This document shows positions 24,585 to 34,932 of a stretch of DNA of 43,945 nt, in pieces. The position numbers and the translations under genes are program-made. Source of the DNA: Sphaerospermopsis aphanizomenoides BCCUSP55 (GTDB lineage: Bacteria > Cyanobacteriota > Cyanobacteriia > Cyanobacteriales > Nostocaceae); the NCBI RefSeq assembly GCF_001586785.1, contig NZ_LUFH02000050.1, positions 1-43,945 on the forward strand, given 5' to 3'. Under the pieces are notes generated by a model. The model did not search any database, had not been told where the DNA came from, and was given only the letters and a program-made list of their open reading frames with translations. The number at the start of each line of letters is the position of its first letter. Position 1 is the first letter of the stretch.

Positions 24585-25655
24585 ATGGAAAACCCAGCAA
24601 AAATTTTAATTATTGATGATGAACCGGATAACTTTGATGTTATTGATGCCCTATTAGATATTGAAGGTTATGAATTAAGCTATGTTGCCAATGGACAGCA
24701 AGCATTTGATCTCCTAGCTCATTTCCAGCCAGATGTGATATTGCTGGATGTGATGATGCCGCAAATGAATGGCATCCAATTTTGTGAGAAATTTAAATCC
24801 AATCCTCAGTGGAAACATATTCCAGTGATTATGGTTACGGCGCTGAGTGCTAAAGAAGATTTATTTCAATGTATGGCTGTAGGTGCAGACGATTTTATCA
24901 GTAAACCTGTGAATGGGATGGAATTGCGATCACGGGTTAGATCAATGCTACGCATCAAACAACAATACGACTCTCTTCAAGACGCTCTAAAATTGCGGGA
25001 AGACCTCTCCAATATGATTGTTCATGATTTGCGAAATCCTTTAACATCAATCATTCTTTCCGCAGAAATGCTGCGAGTTGCTAATTTACCACAGGAACGT
25101 CAGGTGCAAAAAAGTAGTCAGATCATCGCTGCTGGACAACAACTACAATCAATGATTGATAGTTTGCTGCTGATGGCAAAATTAGATGCGGGTAAATTGA
25201 TTTTGCAACGTACAGATATTGATATATGTGAAATTTGTTCTTCAGCAATTGCTGATATGGAAGCAGCTATAATTCACAAAGATATAGAACTAATTAGTTA
25301 TTTACCTCAGCCCGGAGGCAGTATCAGCTTGGATGTGAATTTATTTCGTCGAGTTATTGATAATCTAATTTCTAATGCACTGAAATTTTCTCATCCTCAT
25401 AGTCAAATTATTTTACGGGCTGATTATCCAGCACCAGGACGAGCTAAAATTCAAGTAGCTGATTCAGGTCCAGGAGTAAAACCAGAATTACGTGAGGTCA
25501 TTTTTGAGAAATACGAAATCGGCACTTTCAACAAAGCCGCATCTCAGATTGGGTTAGGTCTTGCTTTCTGTAAAATGACTGTAGAAGCCCATGGAGGAAA
25601 AATTCAAGTAGAAAGCAATCAACCAAAAGGGGCAGTTTTTACTGTTGAAATTTGA
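24585..25655 (+). CDS. Receiver-histidine kinase (REC-HisKA-HATPase)
   Basis: 356 residues: N-terminal receiver (1-120; D55 in ILLDVMMP, acidic pair DDE at 11-13, K in ISKPVNG), short linker, HisKA with H147 (MIVHDLRNPLTSI), and HATPase with an N box (VIDNLISNALKFS), a G1 box (DSGPGV) and a G2 box (GLGLAFCKM). There is no sensor domain or TM. It can take phosphate from an upstream kinase and alter its own activity, a layout typical of phosphorelay intermediates. It starts 72 bases after the giant hybrid kinase on the same strand, so co-transcription and a direct relay between them are likely. Confidence 0.9.
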   Translation: MENPAKILIIDDEPDNFDVIDALLDIEGYELSYVANGQQAFDLLAHFQPDVILLDVMMPQMNGIQFCEKFKSNPQWKHIPVIMVTALSAKEDLFQCMAVGADDFISKPVNGMELRSRVRSMLRIKQQYDSLQDALKLREDLSNMIVHDLRNPLTSIILSAEMLRVANLPQERQVQKSSQIIAAGQQLQSMIDSLLLMAKLDAGKLILQRTDIDICEICSSAIADMEAAIIHKDIELISYLPQPGGSISLDVNLFRRVIDNLISNALKFSHPHSQIILRADYPAPGRAKIQVADSGPGVKPELREVIFEKYEIGTFNKAASQIGLGLAFCKMTVEAHGGKIQVESNQPKGAVFTVEI

Positions 25656-26111
25656 AGTAGGGAATAGGGAACAGGAGGGTGTAGAAGATGTTTGCAAAAT
25701 TCTTGATGATGTATCAAAAATCTTTTTATTCTCCTAAATTTTCTTTCTTTAATGAATAAATATGATTAACAGAATATTAATGATCCCATCTGCAACTCCA
25801 GGACATTTTCTTTAATTAGGACATTATTGATCCTTGAAACCTAATAATAAGCAGGGTTTCACTCTTGCCTCTTGCCTTCTGCTATAGCTGTAAAGCCCTG
25901 CGGGCATAGCTGCGCTTACCGCGTAGCGTGGCGTAGGCATTTACTGATTACTGACTGCTGATACCAATTCTGTCTAAAGATGCGCCGAATTTTATAAATA
26001 ACCGCAAAGGACGTAAAGTACACAAAGAAATAGCTAAAGAAATTTAGCGCAGCCTCATAAAGAAACGGTATGAATACTTACGATTAACTCAAGCATATTG
26101 GGGTTTAATTG
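25656..26111. other. 456-base gap between convergent kinases
   Basis: Contains short heptamer-like sequence (GGAATAGG, CTTGCCT type) and a GC-rich palindromic dispersed repeat around 25887-25938 (GCGTAGCGTGGCGTAGGCAT). It also holds a stretch near 26000-26070 resembling a common cyanobacterial dispersed repeat (ACCGCAAAGGACGTAAAG). I see no gene, tRNA or strong terminator. Confidence 0.5.
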
Positions 26112-29100
26112 TTAATTTTTAAGGTTTTGTCGCAAAGCAATTTCAACATTCTTGTATTCTTGTTCAACTTGAGAGAATATTTCTAAACTCTCTTCGAGAT
26201 TGCCATTTTTTCCCATTATTTCTAACTGTAAGCAAAGTTGAGAAAGAATAATTGCTCCCATAGAAGCACTACTGGATTTAAATTTATGGGCTGTTTGTTC
26301 GAGCATCTGAGAATTTTTAGTTATTAAAGATGTTTTCATAGCTTGTATAAGTGGAGGAGATTCTACTAAATAACATTCAACTAATTCAGCAAATATTATT
26401 TCGTTACCTGCCAACATATCTTTTAAAGATTCAATAATTTTGGGATCTATGGAACATGGAGTATCAGTAATCGAAAACATTCCCTCATTTATACATTTTA
26501 CCTTCTGCCTTCTTCCTTCTGCCTTCTGTCCATATTGAATCAGTGCTTGAAATAAATTCTCAATCTGAACTGGTTTACTAATATAGTCATCCATACCAGA
26601 AGCTAAACATATTTCCCGATCGCCCCGCATAGCATTAGCAGTCATAGCAATAATATAAGGACGCTGACTAGCTTCCCATTGTTGACAAATTCTTTGAGTT
26701 GTTTCCAGTCCATCCATTTCTGGCATTTGTACATCCATAAATACAATATCGTAAGAATGACGTTGTAATGCTGCCAAAACTTCTAAACCATTAGCTGCGA
26801 CATCTGCCCGATAACCAATTTTTTTGAGCATTAATAAAGCCACTTTTTGATTGACCACTGTATCCTCTGCTAACAAAATCCGCAAAGGTAATTTTTCTGC
26901 CAAATGCAAATCAATTTCTGGTGTTTTCGTCTGTAAAATATCCTGTTTAATGGGTTGATTCACTAAAATACGGACAAGGACATTATAAAGCTGAGATTGT
27001 TTAATAGGTTTAGTCAAATAAGCAGCAATTTCGATATCATTAAATTCTTTACTAATTTCCGCCTGAGCTAAAGAAGTCAGAATTACCAAGGGCATATTTT
27101 GACAGTTTGATTGCTGGCGAATTTCTTTTGCTAAAGTAATTCCATCCATTTCCGGCATCCGAATATCTAGAATGCCAATATCAAAATGAGCGCCCAGACG
27201 CAGTTGTGCTAAGGCTTCCTGTCCAGAGGCAGCCGTATAAGTTTGCATATTCCAAGACTCAGTTGTTACCTTGATAATTTTCCGATGAGCAGGATTATCA
27301 TCTACGATTAATATTCTTTTTCCAGTCAAAGGTACTGAATAAATTGATAATTCCGCTGGTTGTGAATCAGTATCAACCGGGGCAGTGACAGTAAAATAAA
27401 AAATTGAGCCGGAAGTAGATTGCAAAGATAAAATTGCTGCTTCATCTTGCCATCTGGGATGAGGATTACCACCAACAAATCCTTGACTTTCTACCCAAAG
27501 AGTACCACCCATAATTTCACTTAACCGCTGGCTAATCACTAACCCTAATCCTGTACCTCCATATTGTCTGGTTGTGGAAGCATCAGCTTGGGAAAAAGGT
27601 TGAAATAACCGCTTCATTTTGTCTGAGGAAATACCAATACCTGTATCTTTGATGGCAAATAAAAGCTCGTAAATAGGGGTTGGGGAATGGCTAATATTGC
27701 GTGGAACTAGTTTTGCCTGTACAGAAAGTATCACTTCTCCTATTTTGGTAAATTTAATAGCATTACCCAATAGATTCATGAGTATCTGACGCACACGAGT
27801 CACATCACCAATGATTTGGGTGGGAACTTGAGAATGAATTAGGTAAGCTAATTCAATATCTTTTTCTGCTGCTTTGGGAGCTAAAATATCCAGCACTTGC
27901 TCAACACAATCTCGCAAATCAAAAGATTGTTCTTCTAGTTCTAATTTGCCAGATTCGATTTTAGAAAAATCCAGAATATCGTTGATAATGGCCAGCAAAG
28001 CTTCGGAGCTAGTGCGAATGGTTTCTACAAAGTCTTGCTGTTGGGGAGTTAGAAGAGTATCTAATAGGACTCCTGTCATGCCAATTACAGCATTCATCGG
28101 TGTACGAATTTCATGGCTCATCATGGCCAAAAATTCACTTTTTGCCAGGTTAGCTGCTTCTGCTGTGCGTTTTGCCTGTTCTAAGGCCAAATTTTTGAGA
28201 GTTAGTTCTTCTCGTTGATGAGTTTCTTGTTGTAGAAGTTGGGCTTGTGCCACAGCAATGCCCAACTGTGCAGCAACAGCTTCTAGTAATTCAATTTCTT
28301 CGGTAGTCCATATACGCAAATGGCTGCATTGGTGCAAACAAATGATTCCATTAGGTTGCCCTTGATAGGAGATACGAATTGCCAACATGGACTTAAGTTG
28401 AATTTCTTGGCAGAAAGATGTAAATCCCTGTAACAAGGGATCAATGTATACATCTGGAGAGGCGATCGCTTGATCCTGCAAAATCAATGTTTCTGCGTGG
28501 AGATTCCCCATCACAGGAATTTCTGTTTCTACTATGGAAGAGTAACCAGGAACTAGATACTCTGCTACCAAGGGAATACAAGGAATAGGGTTGCTAATAT
28601 AAGAATGAATCAAGCAACGATCCACTTGCAAAGCTTGGCCAATTTCCGCCGCAGAAGTAGCAAATATTTCCTGGACATCCAAACTTTGACGGATTTTAGC
28701 AGTGATTTTTTTCAACAACAGTGTTCGCTGCAACTCTTTGCTCAGAGCTTCTTGTGTTTGTACACGCTCAGTAATGTCCGTGTGTGATCCTACCATCCGC
28801 ACAGGATTTCCTTCTTCATCCCAAAGTGCTTGTCCCCGGTCTAGAATCCATTTATAGCTACTGTCTTTACAGCGAACTCGATACTCACTAATGTAAAAGG
28901 GAGTTTTTTTTGCTAAGTGATCTTGAATTACCTCTAAAACCCACGGTAATTCATCTGGATGCACTCGCTTCACCCATTCATCAAGATGATTAGGTATTTC
29001 ATGGTCTTCATAACCTAACATTTCTTTCCAGTGAGCAGAAAAAAAGACTGCGTTGGTTTTGATGTTCCAGTCCCAAATGCCATCATTATTACCTTGTAGT

Positions 29101-30848
29101 GCTAGTTGCCAACGTTCTTCTTTTTCTTTGATTTCTGCTTCTGCTTCTTGCCTTTTGGTAATATCATTTTGAATCCCAATGAAATGAGTTAACTGTCCGT
29201 GATCATCATAAATAGGTGAAATACTCAATTCATTCCAAAATAATGTGCCATCTTTGCGGTAATTACGAATTACCACATCACAACTTTTTCCAGCTTTAAT
29301 TGCTACTCTTAGTTCTTCTAATCCTGATTGCTGAATATCTTGACTTTGTAAAAATCGACAGTTTTTACCTATAACTTCGCTGGCGGTATAACCAGTAATT
29401 TTCTCAAAGGCTGGGTTGACATAAATAACTGGATGATGAGTTCTTTTAGCATCAGCAATAACAATGCCGTTATTGGTACTGGCTACAGCCCTTTCTCGCA
29501 ATTTTAAAGTTTCTTCAACTAACTTCAGGTCAGTAATATCAAACATGAACCCCCGCAGCATAGTTGCTGTTCCTGCTTGCTCTACTACATTTACAATATC
29601 TCGTAACCAAACTATTTTTCCATCTGCTGCAAATATTCGATATTCAAATTGATGATTTTCACACTGTGAAGTTAGCTGTCGGCAAAATTGGATAGACTTT
29701 TCTCGGTCATCTGGATGTAGATGATTAACCCAAAAATCTTCTTCATACCATTGTGCAGTTGGGTAGCCGAGCAATTCTTCTGCTTGGGGTCCAACATAAA
29801 TAAATCGCCAGGTTTTCAGGTCTACTTCCCAAGGAATAACTTTGACTGTTTCTAGTAACTGCCGTAACCGATTTTCGCTGCTACGCAGGTCAATTTCTGT
29901 TTGTTTATGTTGAGATATTCTCTGATTTAATTTTTGGTTAAGTGCTGTTATTTTATTTTGATTGATTAGAGTAGTTTGAGCAAAATAAACTAATAATGTC
30001 AGTATCAACCCTAGCATTATTCCCGCCAACAGTATTAATGTTGGTAGGGGGGAACTTAACTTCTTTAATAATTCATGGTTAGGTGCAATAATGATGTGCC
30101 AATTCAGGTTATAATCGTCAATGACTAGGTTTTGTTGCCAAGTTAATTCTGTAATCTGTCCGCCATAATTGTAAATTAAATCTTTTCCATCAAAAATCTG
30201 GATCTGATAACCAAATGGTATTTTTAAAATAGAATCAAGCAGAATTTTATTTCCCAAAAATCCTATGATAAATCCATCAAATTTATTCTGGAGATTATTG
30301 GTGATTTTATCATTTATAAATAGGGGAATATATGCTAAGAATATTTTACTACCTTTAATCAAATTTACTGTAGGTGTAAAAGTGATTTGGTCGTTATTTT
30401 TAGATGATTCTAGAATTGCTTTTTGTTGAAGTTTTTGATTAAAATCAAAATTTTTTACTACTTCGTTTCCTGATTCGGGAATTATCCACCTGACTCGATA
30501 CGATGGATCTAACCATGCGATCGCTTGATAACCAGCAAAGTCCTGCACATAATTTGTAGCATCAGCTTTCCATTCTTGGTAAGGAGTACCACCACTTTTT
30601 TCCCAACGTTGCCCCATGCGCTCTAGTGCTACAATTCGGGTAGTTAGTTCCTGTGTTAACTCAGTTTTAACAGCCATAGCTTGCTGTTGAACTAGTTGTT
30701 GAATATCCTTTTGTTCTTCCGTTAACAACCTGTTCCAGAGCAGAGTTACTATAATCAATAGTAAAATTCCCACTAACATCGGCAATAATTTCATATTACT
30801 GAAAAATTTAACTGTTTTCATACATTTATTGCCGTGGTGAATATCCAT
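26112..30848 (-). CDS. Membrane hybrid histidine kinase with PAS, GAF, two receivers and HPt
   Basis: 1578 residues from the first ATG; Met10 (30821) is a good alternative. A TM helix at about 21-40 precedes a periplasmic sensor region of some 230 residues (CHASE-like, class not certain), then TM2 at about 270-292. Three PAS domains follow; the middle one has GKNCRFLQ, similar to the LOV signature, and is flagged separately. Then come a GAF, HisKA with H912 ([12 protein letters not shown]), HATPase, receivers with D1228 (LDIRMP) and D1372 (MDVQMP), and an HPt with H1521 ([11 protein letters not shown]). This is a complete BarA/ArcB-style phosphorelay in one chain. The linker before the HPt contains heptamer-repeat sequence. 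It faces the other kinases in convergent orientation. Confidence 0.9.
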   Translation of the reverse strand: MDIHHGNKCMKTVKFFSNMKLLPMLVGILLLIIVTLLWNRLLTEEQKDIQQLVQQQAMAVKTELTQELTTRIVALERMGQRWEKSGGTPYQEWKADATNYVQDFAGYQAIAWLDPSYRVRWIIPESGNEVVKNFDFNQKLQQKAILESSKNNDQITFTPTVNLIKGSKIFLAYIPLFINDKITNNLQNKFDGFIIGFLGNKILLDSILKIPFGYQIQIFDGKDLIYNYGGQITELTWQQNLVIDDYNLNWHIIIAPNHELLKKLSSPLPTLILLAGIMLGLILTLLVYFAQTTLINQNKITALNQKLNQRISQHKQTEIDLRSSENRLRQLLETVKVIPWEVDLKTWRFIYVGPQAEELLGYPTAQWYEEDFWVNHLHPDDREKSIQFCRQLTSQCENHQFEYRIFAADGKIVWLRDIVNVVEQAGTATMLRGFMFDITDLKLVEETLKLRERAVASTNNGIVIADAKRTHHPVIYVNPAFEKITGYTASEVIGKNCRFLQSQDIQQSGLEELRVAIKAGKSCDVVIRNYRKDGTLFWNELSISPIYDDHGQLTHFIGIQNDITKRQEAEAEIKEKEERWQLALQGNNDGIWDWNIKTNAVFFSAHWKEMLGYEDHEIPNHLDEWVKRVHPDELPWVLEVIQDHLAKKTPFYISEYRVRCKDSSYKWILDRGQALWDEEGNPVRMVGSHTDITERVQTQEALSKELQRTLLLKKITAKIRQSLDVQEIFATSAAEIGQALQVDRCLIHSYISNPIPCIPLVAEYLVPGYSSIVETEIPVMGNLHAETLILQDQAIASPDVYIDPLLQGFTSFCQEIQLKSMLAIRISYQGQPNGIICLHQCSHLRIWTTEEIELLEAVAAQLGIAVAQAQLLQQETHQREELTLKNLALEQAKRTAEAANLAKSEFLAMMSHEIRTPMNAVIGMTGVLLDTLLTPQQQDFVETIRTSSEALLAIINDILDFSKIESGKLELEEQSFDLRDCVEQVLDILAPKAAEKDIELAYLIHSQVPTQIIGDVTRVRQILMNLLGNAIKFTKIGEVILSVQAKLVPRNISHSPTPIYELLFAIKDTGIGISSDKMKRLFQPFSQADASTTRQYGGTGLGLVISQRLSEIMGGTLWVESQGFVGGNPHPRWQDEAAILSLQSTSGSIFYFTVTAPVDTDSQPAELSIYSVPLTGKRILIVDDNPAHRKIIKVTTESWNMQTYTAASGQEALAQLRLGAHFDIGILDIRMPEMDGITLAKEIRQQSNCQNMPLVILTSLAQAEISKEFNDIEIAAYLTKPIKQSQLYNVLVRILVNQPIKQDILQTKTPEIDLHLAEKLPLRILLAEDTVVNQKVALLMLKKIGYRADVAANGLEVLAALQRHSYDIVFMDVQMPEMDGLETTQRICQQWEASQRPYIIAMTANAMRGDREICLASGMDDYISKPVQIENLFQALIQYGQKAEGRRQKVKCINEGMFSITDTPCSIDPKIIESLKDMLAGNEIIFAELVECYLVESPPLIQAMKTSLITKNSQMLEQTAHKFKSSSASMGAIILSQLCLQLEIMGKNGNLEESLEIFSQVEQEYKNVEIALRQNLKN
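26501..26528. repeat. STRR-like heptamers inside a coding sequence
   Basis: About four CCTTCTG-type units lie within the hybrid kinase gene and encode the linker [10 protein letters not shown] between receiver 2 and the HPt domain. The heptamer matches intergenic arrays elsewhere in the window (GGCAGAA type), and the frame stays open. Confidence 0.8.
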
Positions 30849-30887
30849 ATCAGTTATCAGTTGTTAGTAGAGGAAGGCAAAAGTTTT

Positions 30888-30936
30888 TTAATTCTTAATT
30901 CTTAATTCTTAATTCTTAATTCTTAATTCTTAATTC
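30888..30936. repeat. STRR array, TTAATTC x7
   Basis: Seven perfect TTAATTC units plus a degenerate eighth in the 109-base gap between the hybrid kinase start and the diguanylate cyclase end. It occupies the region where a promoter for the kinase would be expected. Confidence 0.9.
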
Positions 30937-30957
30937 TTAATTTCTTACTGTCACCTC

Positions 30958-32442
30958 TTAGTTTGAAGAGGCGATCGCATAACAATTACGTCCTGCTTGT
31001 TTTGCCTGATAAAGAGCTTGATCAGCTTGACTAATTAAACATTGAGGAGAACATTGAGAATCAGGAATTAAAGTAGCAATTCCTAAACTCAAGGTAACAT
31101 ATTGACTAACTTGAGAACTAACATGAGGAATAGCCATGTTTGTGATTTGATATCTGATTGATTGCGCTATGTGAATTGCCCCTTCCGTATCTGTATAGGG
31201 CAGAATTAATACGAATTCTTCTCCTCCATAACGGGCTAATAAATCAGCAGGGCGTTGTATAGCCTGACTAATAATTTTAGCAACTTGTTTAAGGCATTCA
31301 TCGCCGGCTGGATGTCCATAAGTATCATTATAATTTTTGAAAAAATCAATATCGCATAAGATTAAAGACAAGGGTAATTTTTCCCTTTTCAATCGTTTCC
31401 ATTCTTGGAATAAGACTTCATCAAAGCAGCGACGATTGGCAATTTGAGTTAAACTATCTATATTTGCCAGTCGTTTCAATTCTTGATTAGCGGCCTCTAG
31501 TTGTTGATAGATATGTGCTTGTTGAATAGCTATAACTAATTGATCTGCTAGTTGTGTGAGTAGGTCTATATCCAATTGCTGCCATTCGCGGGGTCCAGAA
31601 CATTGATAAGCAACTAGTAATCCCCATAGATTTTTATCTTGGACGATAGGAACAACTAAATTCGCTTGGGCTTGTAATTGGGCAAGTAAATCAATTTGAC
31701 ATTGGGGAATATCTGCGGTATAAATATTGTTGATAACATAAACATTACCTTTTTTATAGTCTTTTCCACATTTTTCTACAAAGTAGCAATCTGTGACTTC
31801 TTTTCCCAGAGCAGGTTCCCATTGAGAACCTACAGATTCTACTAATACAGTTCCACTACCATCTGCTTGAAAACGATAAACAATCACTCGGTCAGCTTGC
31901 AGTAATTTGCGTACTTCAGTTACGGTCGTCTTCAGAATTATCTCTAAATTTAAAGATTGCCGAATTTTGTGAGTAATTGTCACAATGAGTTTTTCTTGTT
32001 CTATTTTGTGTCTTAATTCCTTCATTGCCCAACTCATTTGTAGCAAACGACGAACTCTTTGTCGCAGCACAGCCCAATGAATCGGTTTAGTAATATAATC
32101 ACTAGCACCAACAGCATAAGCTTTGTCTACAGAATCTGGATCATTCAATCCTGTAATCATCAATATGGGGATGATGTCGCTGAATTCATCTCTAAATTTA
32201 TCTTTGGCTAGGGCTTGCAATTGAGCGCAGCAGGTAAACCCATCCATCACTGGCATCATGGCATCTAAAAGAACTATATCTGGGTGTAAATGATTATAAA
32301 TATCTAAAGCTTCTTTGCCATCACTTGCTTCCACAACTTTATATCCTTCTTTTTGCATAGCATGACGTAGTTGCATCTGTATCACTAGGTCATCATCTAC
32401 AACCAAGACTAGGGGCTTGTTTGGGTGCAAAGAAATAGTCAT
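30958..32442 (-). CDS. REC-GAF-GGDEF diguanylate cyclase response regulator
   Basis: 494 residues. The receiver occupies 1-130 (D60 in IVLLDAMMP, DDD at 16-18, K in YITKPIHW). The GAF spans about 155-310, and a short coiled linker leads to a GGDEF domain at about 325-490. The active site GGEEF is at 406-410, with an intact inhibitory site RPAD at 397-400 five residues upstream. It should make cyclic di-GMP from two GTP, with product inhibition, when phosphorylated. The GAF resembles cyanobacteriochromes but has DCYF for DXCF and PQCQ where bilin binders have CH, so chromophore binding is doubtful. It lies upstream of the hybrid kinase on the same strand, which suggests a phosphorelay partner. 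Confidence 0.92.
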   Translation of the reverse strand: MTISLHPNKPLVLVVDDDLVIQMQLRHAMQKEGYKVVEASDGKEALDIYNHLHPDIVLLDAMMPVMDGFTCCAQLQALAKDKFRDEFSDIIPILMITGLNDPDSVDKAYAVGASDYITKPIHWAVLRQRVRRLLQMSWAMKELRHKIEQEKLIVTITHKIRQSLNLEIILKTTVTEVRKLLQADRVIVYRFQADGSGTVLVESVGSQWEPALGKEVTDCYFVEKCGKDYKKGNVYVINNIYTADIPQCQIDLLAQLQAQANLVVPIVQDKNLWGLLVAYQCSGPREWQQLDIDLLTQLADQLVIAIQQAHIYQQLEAANQELKRLANIDSLTQIANRRCFDEVLFQEWKRLKREKLPLSLILCDIDFFKNYNDTYGHPAGDECLKQVAKIISQAIQRPADLLARYGGEEFVLILPYTDTEGAIHIAQSIRYQITNMAIPHVSSQVSQYVTLSLGIATLIPDSQCSPQCLISQADQALYQAKQAGRNCYAIASSN

Positions 32443-32522
32443 GTTTGCTATGCAAGTTAGGGAATAGGGAATAGGAAGGAGTATTTGAAATAAAGCTTAT
32501 CTTAATGCAGTCTTAAAACAAA

Positions 32523-32546
32523 AGGGTAGACTTTTCAGCCTACCCT
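32523..32546 (-). terminator. Rho-independent terminator of the transketolase gene
   Basis: A perfect 7-bp stem AGGGTAG/CTACCCT with a 10-base loop, followed on the minus strand by TTTTGTTTTAAG. It lies 30 bases beyond the transketolase stop codon. Confidence 0.75.
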
Positions 32547-32576
32547 AGAAAATTATGAAAAATTAACTGTTGCTAA

Positions 32577-34589
32577 TTAACCCAACAATGCCTTCGCTTT
32601 TGCCAAAACATTATCAACGGTAAAGCCAAACTTTTCTAAACAAGTACCACCAGGAGCGGAAGCACCAAAGGTATCAATACTTACGGTGTCACCTTCACTA
32701 CCAACATATTTATGCCAGCCGAAGCTACTAGCAGCTTCAACAGATAGACGCTTAGTAACAGCTTTTGGTAGCACAGACTCTCTATAAGCTGCATCCTGTT
32801 GATCAAACAAAGTTGTGGAAGGTAGAGACACTACACGGACTTTTTTACCTTCAGCGGTGAGTTTTTCGGCTGCGGTGATAGCGAGACTCAATTCTGAACC
32901 AGTACCAATGAGGATAATATCTGGTGTACCTTGGCTATCCACTACTACATATCCACCCTTAGCGACACCTTCAATAGATGTACCTGCTAAGTTAGGAACG
33001 TTTTGACGAGTGAACGCTAATAAAGTGGAAGCATTTTCCTTAGACTTCTCGATCGCTATTTTATAAGCACCAGAAGTTTCGTTGCCATCTGCGGGACGAA
33101 TTACTGTTAAATCAGGAATAGCACGCAGAGAAGCTAGGGTTTCAATGGGTTGGTGAGTAGGACCATCTTCACCTTGGCCGATAGAGTCGTGAGTCATGAC
33201 CCAAATTGACCCAGCTTCGGACAAAGCCGCCAAACGAATAGCAGCCCGCATATAATCGGTGAAGATTAAGAAAGTTGCGCCGTAGGGTATTAAACCGGAA
33301 CGATGTAGAGCTATACCATTAGCGATCGCACCCATAGCGTGTTCCCGCACACCAAAGTGGATGTTGCGATTTTGGAATTGTCCTTTTTGGAAGTCACCAG
33401 CACCTTTGAGTTCAGTGAGGTTGGAGTGGGTTAAGTCAGCAGAACCACCAATTAATTCCGGTAAAACAGCCCCTAGTTTGTTAAGGCAGATTTCTGAGTG
33501 TTTGCGGGTGGGTTGTGCTTTGTCTTCAACAGTGTAGGTGGGAAGAACTTTATCCCAACCTTCTGGTAATTTACCGCTGACGAAACGTTCAAATTCTGCG
33601 GCTTCTTGGGGATATTTAGCTGTGTAGTCAGCGAAGGTTTTGTTCCAGTCGGTTTCGTAACTAGCACCACGTTCTACTGCTTTGCGGGTATGGTTAAGTA
33701 CATCCTGGGGAATTTCAAAAGGTGCGTAGTTCCAACCCAAATTTGTACGAGTCAATGCTGTTTCATCTGGGCCTAAAGCTGCACCGTGAATACCAGCGGT
33801 GTTTGCTTTGTTAGGAGAACCATAACCGATGGTGGTTGTCACCTTAATCATGGTGGGTTTATCGGTTACAGCTTTTGCTGCCTCAATGGCTTTGGCAATT
33901 CCTTCTAAATCGGTGTTACCGTCTTTAACGTGCAGAACGTGCCAGCCGTAAGATTCAAACCGTTTGGAAACATCTTCGGTAAATGCCACATCTGTAGAAC
34001 CATCAATAGAGATGTGGTTGTCATCATAAAGAGCGATGAGTTTGCCTAATCCCCAGTGACCTGCTATGGAAGCAGCTTCACCAGAAATACCTTCCATGTT
34101 GCAACCATCACCAAGAATTACATAAGTGTAGTGGTCAACAATTTTAGCATCGGGTTTGTTGAATTTAGCAGCCAGGTGTGCTTCCGCTACGGCTAAACCA
34201 ACCGCATTAGCGATTCCCTGACCTAAAGGTCCTGTTGTTACTTCTACACCTGCTGTCACAAAATTTTCGGGGTGGCCTGGGGTCTTAGACCCCCATTGAC
34301 GAAATTGTTTGATGTCGTCTATGGTAACGCTATCGTAGCCCATCAAATACAGTAAGGCATACTGCAACATTGAGCCATGACCAGCGGACAAGACAAAGCG
34401 ATCGCGGTTGAACCACTGGGGATTTTTGGGATTATAACGCATGAAGCGATCCCAAAGTACAAAAGCCATTGGAGCCGCGCCCATCGGTAGTCCGGGGTGT
34501 CCCGATTTGGATTTTTCTATGGCATCAACAGCCAAAAAGCGGATCGAGTTAATACAAAGTTCTTCGAGGGATTGGGTTGCAACAGCCAT
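32577..34589 (-). CDS. tkt: Transketolase
   Basis: 670 residues, normal full length. The thiamine diphosphate site is present ([13 protein letters not shown]), as are the N-terminal [15 protein letters not shown], the conserved [15 protein letters not shown] and the C-terminal domain. It transfers two-carbon units between sugar phosphates in the Calvin cycle and oxidative pentose phosphate pathway, in the cytoplasm. AAGAGA precedes the ATG. It lies downstream of acpP and fabF on the same strand, a common order in filamentous cyanobacteria, but a 343-base repeat-bearing gap and its own terminator suggest separate transcription. Confidence 0.97.
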   Translation of the reverse strand: MAVATQSLEELCINSIRFLAVDAIEKSKSGHPGLPMGAAPMAFVLWDRFMRYNPKNPQWFNRDRFVLSAGHGSMLQYALLYLMGYDSVTIDDIKQFRQWGSKTPGHPENFVTAGVEVTTGPLGQGIANAVGLAVAEAHLAAKFNKPDAKIVDHYTYVILGDGCNMEGISGEAASIAGHWGLGKLIALYDDNHISIDGSTDVAFTEDVSKRFESYGWHVLHVKDGNTDLEGIAKAIEAAKAVTDKPTMIKVTTTIGYGSPNKANTAGIHGAALGPDETALTRTNLGWNYAPFEIPQDVLNHTRKAVERGASYETDWNKTFADYTAKYPQEAAEFERFVSGKLPEGWDKVLPTYTVEDKAQPTRKHSEICLNKLGAVLPELIGGSADLTHSNLTELKGAGDFQKGQFQNRNIHFGVREHAMGAIANGIALHRSGLIPYGATFLIFTDYMRAAIRLAALSEAGSIWVMTHDSIGQGEDGPTHQPIETLASLRAIPDLTVIRPADGNETSGAYKIAIEKSKENASTLLAFTRQNVPNLAGTSIEGVAKGGYVVVDSQGTPDIILIGTGSELSLAITAAEKLTAEGKKVRVVSLPSTTLFDQQDAAYRESVLPKAVTKRLSVEAASSFGWHKYVGSEGDTVSIDTFGASAPGGTCLEKFGFTVDNVLAKAKALLG

Positions 34590-34932
34590 AATCTCTTGTT
34601 TTTAACGACGGGTTAACACTCTTTGTAGCTTGCTATTTCTGGGTTCGTAATAAAGCGATCCCATCATTCTCATCATCCCATTCCTGCCTGTCGATCAACA
34701 AGCGGGATATTCTGAGTTTCTGGTAATGAATAAAGCTAATAATTTGGTTGTGCCGAACCCTTGGTTCATCTGGGAATGATATTTATCATACTTTCCACAG
34801 GTTCACTTTAGGAGTTCACAAGGCAAGGAGTTCAAGGAGGTAGACGGGAAGAGGCAGGAGGCAAAAGGCAGGAGGCAAAAGTTAAGTTTCTTCCCCCTAC
34901 ACCCTACACCCTACACCCTACACCCTTGAGTT
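34590..34932. other. 343-base fabF-tkt intergenic region
   Basis: The left part, near the tkt start, should hold the tkt promoter; I cannot point to a specific box. The right part holds GGCAGGA/GGCAAAA heptamer sequence (about 34850-34880) and four CTACACC units at 34897-34924. No gene was recognised. Confidence 0.55.
34897..34924. repeat. STRR array, CTACACC x4
   Basis: Four perfect CTACACC units just beyond the fabF stop codon, the same family as the array at the left end of the window. Confidence 0.85.

Noticed and set aside
25656-26111. Possible tRNA or small RNA in the kinase gap
   Set aside because: No cloverleaf or T-loop sequence found; only dispersed palindromic repeats.
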